A stretch of 64,000 nucleotides of DNA from Margaritispora aquatica (taxonomy: Eukaryota; Ascomycota; Leotiomycetes; Helotiales; Discinellaceae): the NCBI GenBank assembly GCA_007644065.1, contig VJWN01000002.1:2443831-2507830 (forward strand). Direction: 5' to 3'. A program made the position numbers and the translations under genes. The notes beneath the pieces are model-generated. The model was given only the letters and a program-made list of their open reading frames with translations, was not told where the DNA came from and made no database searches. Shown piece after piece: positions 55,942 to 64,000 of the stretch (the stretch's first letter is position 1; each line of letters begins with the position of its first letter).

Positions 55942-57276
55942 TCACAACCCATCTAACTCATCAAACACCTCCTGGAAAGACGGTCTATCCAACACCACGG
56001 GATTCGAACACTTCCAATGCAACACATTCAACCCCTCCACTACACTCGCATCCTTCTCACTCAGCAAATCATCGCCCTCGATCTTCCTCTCCACCAGGCC
56101 CAACAAGTCTTCCACCAAATGCCCGAAAGCAAAAACCTCCATCCTCTCCAGTCGCGGCGCAATCTCGTTGTCCTTGCCGTAGATGGTAGCCGCGCCAAAG
56201 TCACCAAGCAGCGCATGTCCCTTGTCGTCAATGAGGATGTTATGCGCATACAGATCGCCGTGAGCGATGCCCCGCTCGTGGAGATGAGTCGCCGCAGCTG
56301 CAATGCCAAGGAGGATAAGTTTGCACTTCTCGAGCGTGAACACTGCTTCAGGGTGGAATGCGTCACGGGTGCATGAGTCCAGCGTAGGCGGGAGTCCGAG
56401 ATTGGTGTAATGAGGAGGGATGAGCTCGAGCACGAGACCACGCTTCTCCGGATGGCCGTGGATTTTTCCAATGGGATCAATGAGGTTGGAGTGTTGACCT
56501 GCGGCGATGCAGGCGTTCATCTCATCGGCTGGGGAGCCATCGGATGTCACTTCGCCTTTGAACAGCTTGATCGCAACATGCTTCTCATCTGTTTCGGCTT
56601 TCCAGGTTCCTTTGGAAATGATGCCTGATGCACCTTCACCGAGAAGCTGGTGAACCGAGAGTTCGGTCCATGTGATGTCGCTTAGGATGGGATTGTCTGC
56701 GAATGTGGGTGTACATGGGTTTCCAGCGAAAGACAGGAATGAAAGCTCTGGCAAATCGAACAGCCAGTTGGGGAGAGTGTCGAGCTTGTTTGCTGACAAT
56801 CTCAAAAGCCCTAGTTTCCTACAATGGGACATCTCGTTTGGAAGAGAAGTAAGACGATTTCCAGCCAACATGCATTTCTGCAATCGGTGGCATTGTCCAA
56901 TACTCGTTGGCAACGAAGGAATCTCATTGTTGGTTAGAATCAACCATCGGAGCTTTCTTGGGAATGAGCCCTCAGGTATGGTTGACATCTTATTGCCCTT
57001 GAAAGCAATCATCTCGAGAGAACGACAATGTGCCAATTCCTTGGGGAATACTGTAAAGTTGCAGTCTGAGAAGAATGCCACTTTCAGCTTGTGGAGACGA
57101 CTGATGTCCTTGGGTAGAGATGAGAGAGGGTTTCCAGACAGGTCGAGGATCTCAAGGGTGGAGAATAGGTCTAGAATCTCGCGAGGAAAAGAGGTGAGGC
57201 CACATGAGAGCTTGACACGCTTGGCTCCTTTGTAGAGACCAGACTTGAGTCCCTCGAGGGTCTGAGGTGCTGACAT
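55942..57276 (-). CDS. Intronless LRR-protein kinase of bacterial type
   Basis: A 444-residue single-exon protein. Leucine-rich repeats occupy about residues 20-185, with seven or so units of about 23 residues (LEILDLSGNPLSSLPKDISR, LRWLILTNNEIPSLPTSIGQ and similar). A protein kinase domain follows: glycine loop LLGEGASGII (211-220), Lys237 in VAIKLF, helix-C Glu252, catalytic loop HGDLYAHNI (339-347, HRD changed to HGD) and GDFGAA (358-363). There is no membrane helix or signal peptide, so this is not a plant-type receptor kinase. The layout and the segments TSDGSP, LDSCTRD and HGDLYAHNIL match, as I recall, a bacterial family of LRR-containing kinases found in proteobacteria. No intron is present, unlike most neighbours. 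It is a candidate for transfer from bacteria. Substrates are unknown. Confidence 0.85.
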   Translation of the reverse strand: MSAPQTLEGLKSGLYKGAKRVKLSCGLTSFPREILDLFSTLEILDLSGNPLSSLPKDISRLHKLKVAFFSDCNFTVFPKELAHCRSLEMIAFKGNKMSTIPEGSFPRKLRWLILTNNEIPSLPTSIGQCHRLQKCMLAGNRLTSLPNEMSHCRKLGLLRLSANKLDTLPNWLFDLPELSFLSFAGNPCTPTFADNPILSDITWTELSVHQLLGEGASGIISKGTWKAETDEKHVAIKLFKGEVTSDGSPADEMNACIAAGQHSNLIDPIGKIHGHPEKRGLVLELIPPHYTNLGLPPTLDSCTRDAFHPEAVFTLEKCKLILLGIAAAATHLHERGIAHGDLYAHNILIDDKGHALLGDFGAATIYGKDNEIAPRLERMEVFAFGHLVEDLLGLVERKIEGDDLLSEKDASVVEGLNVLHWKCSNPVVLDRPSFQEVFDELDGL

Positions 57277-58320
57277 GGTTGAGGATACGGTGTAAGAAAG
57301 GGGTAAACTTGTCGGATCAGTATGTTGTTTCCACCAAGAATCGACGACTTACAAAGTGGAAATCTATACGCTTGTAAATTAGTAAGCAAGCGGAGTCTAA
57401 GGGTATATCATTGTCGTCTAAAGCGTGGATAAAATCAAAAGCAAGGAGATGAGTGAGATGGGATTATTCAGGAGAATGCCAAGGACGGATTGGTTATCAT
57501 TCTCTTATCCTGGCACGTGCATTTAGAGCTTTCGGTGACCAGTGACATTGGTCATTTTCAATCTGTCCCTACCTGCATCTCGATCAATCATCTTCATCTA
57601 GAAAGCTATCAGCTACTCATATGTTAAATGGTATTCAGACAGTTGTCAGGTCAAACATAATGTTGCAAAAGTCATGTGTTGATATACTGGAGTCGACAGG
57701 AATGTTGTCCTCTACCGATCGTGATATGATCGAGTATTTGCACCTCGAGGCTTTCTCTGTTCATCGATCTTTCTCAACTTCGTTCTTAGATTCCTCGCTC
57801 CTGGATATTTTATGGGCATCAGAGCATCAAGAACATTAGTCAACACGTCACGAATGGTTGAATCTAAGCTTGAAAGCCAAAGCTAAGAACCAAGCGTTTG
57901 TTTCTCCTTTTCATGAAATGTGTTTATGTTTGTTTTCTTATATCTTCCTACTCAGTACCTCTCGGTTTTAATTGCCACTCATTTTCCCTGCTAAGGGGTC
58001 ATAATTTTCCTGATGAATCGCTCATTCCAAACTTCACTAGCGAGTTTCTCTATTGTGGCAAGGTGAACGGTAGCAGACTTTTCTCCGGACTGTGTTCTAT
58101 TTGGCTGAATCTCGATTGCATAGCAAACATTGCAAGCGGAAGAATAAAGGTATCAGACTGATATTCGTATTATTTTCCTTCGTTCCTGGTATCATATTTC
58201 GTCACTATATAAACAAATATCCATCCATCTCTCGTCTCGTATGCGTATGTGTATGCTCATAAAATCCCACCCGAGCCCAAACACCAAAAATACCAGAAAT
58301 CTGTCACACTCGCTCTTCGC
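57277..58320. other. Intergenic region
   Basis: About 1 kb containing the upstream region of the LRR-kinase gene at its left. The plus-strand open frames at 57621-57839 and 57898-58161 have no recognised content. Confidence 0.4.
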
Positions 58321-58872
58321 TCACAACTCCTTTGCACCTCCAATCGCACACGCAAACTCACAGCTCCAGCTTTCCCTCCCCGCACTAATGACCACACTGC
58401 CCGCCGTGCAATTATCCGTACTCCACTCCGCACCGCCCTGGACCTTAAAGTGCAGCTTTACCTTCGTCTTCCCGGTATCCATACTGCTTATACTCGCATT
58501 CAGCTCTTGGCTCCCATAGTCGAACACTACCGCATTATCAACATTCGTGATAGTCAGCGGTGCGATAGATGGCGAGGTGACGGTGATGTTTTGTCCTTTG
58601 TCCATCGGTGCGTTGCGTAGTGTGCCGATGATGTTGTTGTCTTGTCGTGCGGGTTGGGGAACGTTGTAAACTGTTACATCCCAAGAGGTGGAGCCGAATT
58701 GGCGACCAATGCCGAGAGAGCAAGTTGTTGATGCGCGTGCGTGAAGACTGGAATTTATTAGTGTTTTGTTCCGTATGTGAAGCTTTGAGGAATGAAAGGT
58801 AAAGACTTACTCTTCCGAGGCACCGCAAGAGCTACACAGTAGCGCAACGGGTATTATGGATTCGAACTTCAT
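58321..58872 (-). CDS. Small secreted cysteine-containing protein
   Basis: A 162-residue protein from exons 58811-58872 and 58321-58747, joined in frame (GASED|LHARASTTCSLG). It opens with a signal peptide (MKFESIIPVALLCSSCGA). The mature part is beta-rich by composition, with segments STTCSLGIGRQFGSTSWDVT, NITVTSPSIAPLTITNV and KTKVKLHFKVQGGAEWS. Four Cys remain in the mature chain (TTCSL, DNCTA, WSCEFACAI), enough for two disulfides. Two NxS/T sites are present. The family is not recognised. It could be a cell-wall-associated protein or an effector; neither is shown by sequence. Confidence 0.75.
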
Positions 58873-60882
58873 TTTCACAATATTTCTTCCTCTCTGCCTA
58901 TTATCCTTCTTCTCTTCGTTTGAGTCGAATCAATTCAATTCAATTCGTTCGCAATATGTATACAAAACAATAAGAGAAGGTTGAGTCGCACAGAAAATAC
59001 AGCCACTTCACAGACCAGAATTTCCAACAGAAGACGACCAGCTCTGCCAACGGGAATGGCTGGATCAAGTATCCCATCCCATCCTGTCCCATGCCTCACT
59101 TCCAAGCTGACACCGAACACACCCGCCGGATAAAGATAGAGAAAGATCAGCAACTCTATCCACCCATGAACCCACCCAAGCCTGGTTTGCATACCATTCT
59201 CCTCCCATTCCCTCTAATTGGCCCTAGAGGCGCGCAATCTGACTACTCGCATACGCCCCTGCGGTCGTACAACCAATGATAGAGGGGAAGCGCCAGCATC
59301 AGGTAAGGATTGGACTTGGGACCAGCTGTGTGTCTTGATTTGACGCGACTAGGAGGGCGTGAGACATGGTCGTGTTCTGGGCCGGCGAGTGATGAGGGAG
59401 ATGAGCCGAGACAATCTGGAAAACGAAGAAGAGAATTATTTTGGTACCGGCGTTTGCGCGGGTGGTTGGTTGGTTGGGTGGTATGGATGAGGAGGGGATG
59501 GATGTCTTGCATTCGGGTGGCGGGGAGAAGCTCGGATGGATGACTCCGATGAGGAAGAGTTCCCGAGCCCTTATGGTGGTAAGTCTTGGCGTTTACCGAG
59601 CTATTTTGGGATTCGAGGATGTAATGTGGAACAGCCAAATCTTGCGAATTGATGAACTCAGCAATATCAGAACAACGGTGAATTCTGGTGCAAAAATTCA
59701 AGCTCCGGAGAATTGTGAGATCTGGCTGTAGCTTGTCATACCAGGAAACCGATTCCGTCCAAGAGAAAGTCACATTTGTGCGACTAGATGGGGTTATGTT
59801 TTTGAAATATGTGTTTTGGGTAGCCATCGTTCTATCTAATTATGCCAGAATGGCTGAAACATTGCTAATATCCTCTGAATGTATCGAGTCAACATTAGTT
59901 GGGTTCTTATACGCTGAATGACAACCAAAATCACCAACCTCGCTGGGAGCTGTAACAACGACAGTAGAGGTACAGTTACCACCACTACAGACTTTCTTTT
60001 CGTTAATCGTATTTTAATCCAGTACACGCGCCTTTAAATAGATAGCAATTAGCAGCCATTAGCCACACATAAGAAAGTAACTTATCATTGACTCTCAAGT
60101 GGTTGATTGGGAACCAGTGGTGTTATGGTGTAGGAAACTCGCTTCGCGTCCTTGAAAAGTTTCGAAGGGAAAAAGGCCAAAGGAAGCATACCCAAGGCAA
60201 GCAAAACTCCAGGACTCCTGCAGGAGTCCCTTGAAAACCCTTAGAGGATTTTAAAGTCCGTGAAGCTTGGCGTGTGTTTGTCGTATTATATATGCCTTGT
60301 CGAACCCAGGCGTTTGTTGATCCACCCTATAACAGCCTTGACCTGAACCTCGACGCCTACCCATTGCGCTACATGAGATCTGCCAGCTGTTATGTGTTGA
60401 AGGTGCAGAGCTTAGCGGGATATCTAAATTTCAAGATTGGTTCGACATCAATGCTTCAACAATTTTTTGTTTCGCCAAGTATATGCTTAGCCATGCCGTG
60501 GGAGAGACGCTGCACAAGATTCGAATACCACCGTAGCTTCTTCTATCACCAAGGTAGTAACATTTTTCATAGTGTGTAGTTACTTGCGACAATTCCATAA
60601 AAGACCACTGTGCCGAACCTATACAAAGCAACAAGACAAGCCATCATATCCTCCAACAATAATTTCGGTCAAAGTCTGTGTAGATCGATATTAAAACCCA
60701 AAATTTGGCCAACTATCCTTATTCGGTCGATTTCTTTCAATATGAAATTGAAAAGCGCACATTGTGTAAGGTCTACAATGGACGAATACCCACTTCCTAG
60801 ACGATCTCTGCATATCAAAAAAGTATTGTTACGAAAGTACCCAAAACAGCCCAAACCCAAAAACCAAAGAAGCCACACCACC
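58873..60882. other. Large intergenic region
   Basis: About 2 kb. A minus-strand 194-codon open frame at 59243-59827 starts with ATG (MATQNTYFKNITPSSRT) but shows no domain, no signal peptide and low-complexity composition later, so it is not called. A plus-strand open frame at 60274-60579 and others are unrecognisable. No tRNA or transposon end is seen. Confidence 0.35.
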
Positions 60883-61331
60883 CTAACGCGACACGTCTTG
60901 ACGAGCCTGTAGCCATAGTTCCGACGTGCTCATCTTCGGCATCGCCCCTTTCTTCCCCTTCTGCATCTTAATCAGAGCTCTTAATCAGAGCATATAATGC
61001 GCAACCCTTCCCAACACTCAGCCGTCTCTTCCACTCCTCCTCCGTGCGTACGTACACGCTTGGACCCCAGCCTTCAATTTTTCGCGCTTCTCCCGTGGCG
61101 AGATCCGCCGGGTATTTGAGGTACTTGGTGAAGACGGCAGCGTACCATTCTTGGCATTAGGACTGCGTCCACTCCCATTGAGGCGCGTCTGAGGCTTGGA
61201 TACGCTGCTTGGTGGTTGAGTCTGTCGTTGGAAGGAACGGCGATTTCGGTGTCGGGATATGGCGGTGGCATGTGGTCTTGTTTGTGGTCTGCGCTGCCTT
61301 TTCGGCTTCGAAGGAAAGAGAGGAACCCCAT
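60883..61331 (-). pseudogene. Small conserved hypothetical gene with three lesions
   Basis: It starts MGFLSFLRSRKGSADHKQDH at 61331 and continues PPPYPDTEIAVPSND. A frame change then occurs; the other frame continues TTKQRIQASDAPQWEWTQS and hits a TAA at about 61159. After the stop the same frame reads CQEWYAAVFTKYLKYPADLA then IEGWGPSVYVRTEEEWKRRL to another stop near 60970. The last stop lies in a 13-bp direct duplication (60966-60978 and 60979-60991, TCTTAATCAGAGC on the plus strand). With one copy the frame runs on as ALIKMQKGKKGAMPKMSTSE to a stop at 60883. The three lesions (indel, C-to-T-type stop, duplication) show a recently decayed gene. The family is unknown. Confidence 0.65.
60966..60991. 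repeat. 13-bp tandem duplication inside a decayed gene
   Basis: Two perfect adjacent copies of TCTTAATCAGAGC. The unit length is not a multiple of three, so its gain breaks the reading frame of the pseudogene that contains it. Confidence 0.95.
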
Positions 61332-62892
61332 TGTTGTGGATGTGGTGTCGCTGGTGGATAGATTGGATAATAGATGAATAATTTTATCTTTAAATGATTT
61401 GGCTGGAAGTCAAATTCTTGTCTCGTCTTACAGAAGAGGGGGAAGGAGAGTGTCAATAGGATTTTATAATTTGAATAATGTGGTCCGAAGAAACTAGCCA
61501 GAATCTGCCCTTACAACTAAAAACTAGACGGCTAAGCCTTTGAGAGACTACAAGATGATGTGTGTCATATTTGGATCCTTTACCGACAAGTCCTTGTGTA
61601 GCATGAATAGCCATCCGGTCATTCATTAAGCGAGCCGACGATTTAGTTTTTAACGCTCAGAGACTATGTCTCTATATCGGCAGCGCCAGAACCATTGATC
61701 ATATTGAGAGTGTCTGGATTTTTTAGAACCCCTTCATCGTTTTCTTTCTCGCGCAGAAAGCTATGTCATCGTATTACTTGAACGTCAGCACGTATGAAAG
61801 CAGTCAGCTTATCTCTCAGACTGTCGTTTCACAATGCCAAGCACTAAATGGGCGGTCACAACGACAACTAACTGTAATCCTGCTATTCCTATAAACTAGA
61901 AGAAAAATAAGGCACGATGTTTGGAGGTATTCTCTCGCTTGTCCCACTTAGTATTTGACGATGAGATAGTTCTTAAGATGGAATGGGCTTCTCAGTATTG
62001 TAGTCCGCGATGATCAAACTTGAGAGGAGATTGTTAAGCTAGGGAGTAAATATAAGCTAAGTAATTCTAGATTACAATTTATGCTAGGGGGCCTATTCTC
62101 TTCATGAATCTCGAACTCTAGAAAGCGACCGCAGAGCTTTCAAGCTTGGCTTGAATTGAGATCCAAAGCAAAGATAATCAAGAAATCTGCTTGTAAGAAT
62201 GGAACCTACTGAGCTTACACTCAAGTTAATAAATCTAGATTATTCAAAATTCTTGGCTCGCTCGCTACAAATCAAACATAGACAATGCAAAGCAACAAAA
62301 GCGCTGATAACATTTTCATCAGCATATACTTAGGCTGTTTGGCGGTGCGCCGAATAGGAGATGTGAAATCGGTGTTAAAGTGTGGGAAACAAGATCTAAA
62401 CGAAAAAGGTAGCTTTAGATGACATGTAGACATCAGTCATACTATATGGGTGTGGGCTTCGCAAAGGAAATGTAGAGTTTCTTAATGACAGTCGTCTGAT
62501 TCGGTCAGCTTGGTTATCTAACGTTCTGACAAAGAATGAAACTACTCAGTGACTTGAAGAATATCAACTTCTTGAGTGCACCCAGATATTGTTCGATGAG
62601 GAGATCTGATAGAAATTTGTTCAAACATGCCAAGTAACTTTGACGTCAAAGCTTGGCATCAAACAAGTCAACATTACTCAAGATTCTGAATATCCAACAA
62701 CCAGTCTTTCTCCTTGTATTGCTCGCAGACTTCCATAAGCTATGAAGTGAGCTATTGTTTTACAAAAACCCGACATTGGACCAATTGGAGGCGATATATC
62801 GCCTTGAGGGACTTCCTTGTGCCTCAATCCCATAGACAATGCGATGGCCTACCAAGCAATCCAAAGACAGCTCTTCCACTTCGAAGCTTACC
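61332..62892. other. Large intergenic region
   Basis: About 1.5 kb of AT-rich sequence with no open frame of note. It contains the upstream region of the decayed gene at 60883-61331. No transposase, terminal repeat or RNA gene is visible. Confidence 0.35.
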
Positions 62893-63263
62893 GTTCTGGC
62901 ACATACAATGAAGGCTGCGATCGCAGATCGAATTATAAGATGATTACGAGAGGTAATGCACGAAGATGCTCAAGTTAATGGGCGGTCAGATTGGCAAGCT
63001 GTGGCTTACCTGCTTGTGTGTAGCCAAAGCCTCGTGCTTATGAGATGGTAGTACAAGATGACGAAAATATTTGGGCAGTTCTGGCACATGCAATGAAGGC
63101 TGCGATCGCAGATCGAATCATAAGATAATTACGAGAGGTAATGCACGAAGATGCTCAAGTTAATGGCGGTCAGATTGGCAAGCTGTGGCTTACCTGCTTG
63201 TGTGTAGCCAAAGCCTCGTGCTTATGAGATGGTAGTACAAGATGACGAAAATATTTGGGAGGG
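62893..63263. repeat. Tandem direct duplication, 186-bp unit, two copies
   Basis: Copy 1 spans about 62893-63078 and copy 2 about 63079-63263. Both begin TTCTGGCACAT and share long identical blocks, including AATGAAGGCTGCGATCGCAG and AGCCAAAGCCTCGTGCTTAT. Only a few differences are seen (for example ACATAC versus ACATGC, AATTATAAG versus AATCATAAG, and GGGCGG versus GGCGG), so the duplication looks recent. Neither copy encodes a recognisable protein. Confidence 0.9.
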
Positions 63264-63645
63264 AGAGTTTACCGCTTGTGAATCCAGAAGATGCAGTATC
63301 GTGCCGCTCCACACAGAGCCAGACAGTGACATAGCAATCCGAGGCGGAATAAGAGCCATGATAACCCGGTAATGGCCTTCAGTGTCGCTGGGATTAAGCT
63401 GAGACGGCTGCAGATATACTTTCAGCATCTGCATGATGCTCAGGTGGAGGGCTGAATAGCTGTTAGATCTTGGCAAGGAAGCATGAGATCGAGAATCAGC
63501 TGAGAATCAACATATTCTGCATGTCTTACCCCAGCCTTGGTTATATTTTCCTATAATTGCCAATGGTGCTATGCATGTTCGTTTTCTTCTTTGATGTTTT
63601 CTTAGTACCCTAGCTACATTTTTGATTTCGTTTCAAAGCTCTATC
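63264..63645. other. Intergenic region upstream of the right-edge gene
   Basis: About 380 bp likely holding the promoter of the plus-strand gene that starts at 63646. A minus-strand open frame (63222-63476) is unrecognisable. Confidence 0.4.
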
Positions 63646-64000
63646 ATGATGAATTTTGATCTCCTTGAATATCGCAGGCGAAAGTTCGTTCTTTGGATAC
63701 CTGAATACACAGCTGGAGCGACCCCTCCTCACTTGGTACTGGGAACTTTGAATCCTAACCCTCCTGCCCAGGTCACTCAAATTTTCAAAGGTCCATTGAT
63801 ACCCGCTAACAGGAAGGATGTGTGGGAGCTCGATCCAAGAACCATACAGCCAGCTCTTGTCGATGGTATCTATCACTACTGGTTCGAGATTACAGATTCA
63901 TCACCTGAAAGCCTTGGCACTATTCAAGTAACAGATCCGATCGCTTATACCATTGATTATCGAGCCACTCAAGGTCAAAAGGACCATGTTCAGCCAGCAT
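63646..64000 (+). CDS. N-terminal part of a GH13-like carbohydrate enzyme (cut by window edge)
   Basis: An open frame runs from ATG 63646 to the end of the window without a stop, giving 118 residues so far: MMNFDLLEYRRRKFVLWIPE, later PPHLVLGTLNPNPPAQVTQI, LIPANRKDVWELDPRTIQPA and DGIYHYWFEITDSSPE, then VTDPIAYTIDY. The pattern of beta strands, including VDGxYHYWFEx and IQVTDPIAYT, is what I associate with the N-terminal starch-binding-type domain of fungal pullulanase-like or alpha-amylase-like proteins (GH13). The catalytic domain, if present, lies outside the window. The first ATG could be replaced by the second two codons later. An upstream intron and earlier exon cannot be excluded. The family call is from memory. 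Confidence 0.6.
   Translation, partial: MMNFDLLEYRRRKFVLWIPEYTAGATPPHLVLGTLNPNPPAQVTQIFKGPLIPANRKDVWELDPRTIQPALVDGIYHYWFEITDSSPESLGTIQVTDPIAYTIDYRATQGQKDHVQPA

Noticed and set aside
59243..59827. 194-codon minus-strand ATG open frame
   Set aside because: No domain, signal peptide or intron context, and low-complexity composition in its second half. It could be real but cannot be supported.
62893..63263. CRISPR-like or satellite array
   Set aside because: Only two long, nearly identical copies without spacers in a eukaryotic genome. It is a simple tandem duplication.
1..64000. Intact transposable element
   Set aside because: No transposase, reverse transcriptase or integrase motif and no matched long terminal repeats were seen on either strand.

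Overview
The window looks like nuclear DNA of a filamentous ascomycete, most plausibly a plant-associated member of the Leotiomycetes/Helotiales (taxon is inference). Introns are short (about 45-150 bp) with GT..AG ends and CTRAY-like branch sites, and gene content is typically fungal: Zn2Cys6 regulator, LysM proteins, SLX4, Vta1, Cdc20, a DUF7587-type protein and pectin-degrading enzymes. Two tRNA genes carry short anticodon-loop introns. I rebuilt exon structures by hand; each join quoted keeps the reading frame and has GT/AG ends, but none has transcript support here.

Layout. 0.6-9 kb: a DUF7587-like gene, a NUDT19-like Nudix hydrolase, a Pyr4/PaxB-like membrane protein and a tandem pair of secreted LysM proteins. 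9.5-17 kb: a gene-poor stretch with a broken F-box-like gene, a Zn2Cys6 regulator, decayed coding traces and a broken short-chain dehydrogenase. 17.9-26.3 kb: housekeeping genes (TFIIA large subunit, Cdc20, a Kelch/BTB Ral2-like protein). 28-30.3 kb: an intact BTB gene beside its broken tandem copy. 31.1-34.5 kb: RPS21 and SLX4, divergently transcribed. 35.5-42.1 kb: a single-pass membrane protein, then two secreted pectin enzymes (CE12 rhamnogalacturonan acetylesterase and GH28 exo-rhamnosidase-like) on the same strand. 43.4-54.8 kb: tRNA-Arg, an ABCA-type full transporter, exosome subunit Rrp41, an HDEL-tagged protein disulfide isomerase and Vta1. 55.5-61.3 kb: tRNA-Asn, an intronless leucine-rich-repeat protein kinase that looks like a bacterial family, a small secreted protein and a multiply broken small gene. 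61.3-64 kb: mostly empty, with a 186-bp tandem duplication and the 5' end of a glycan-active enzyme-like gene cut by the window edge.

How the genes work together. Most are unrelated housekeeping genes. Two local groupings have clear functional logic: the LysM pair (chitin binding, candidate effectors) and the CE12+GH28 pair, which could act in sequence on rhamnogalacturonan I: deacetylation, then exo-cleavage of rhamnose. The most unusual gene is the LRR-kinase at 55.9-57.3 kb, my best candidate for gene transfer from bacteria. The window also holds at least five decayed or disrupted genes, showing active local gene loss.
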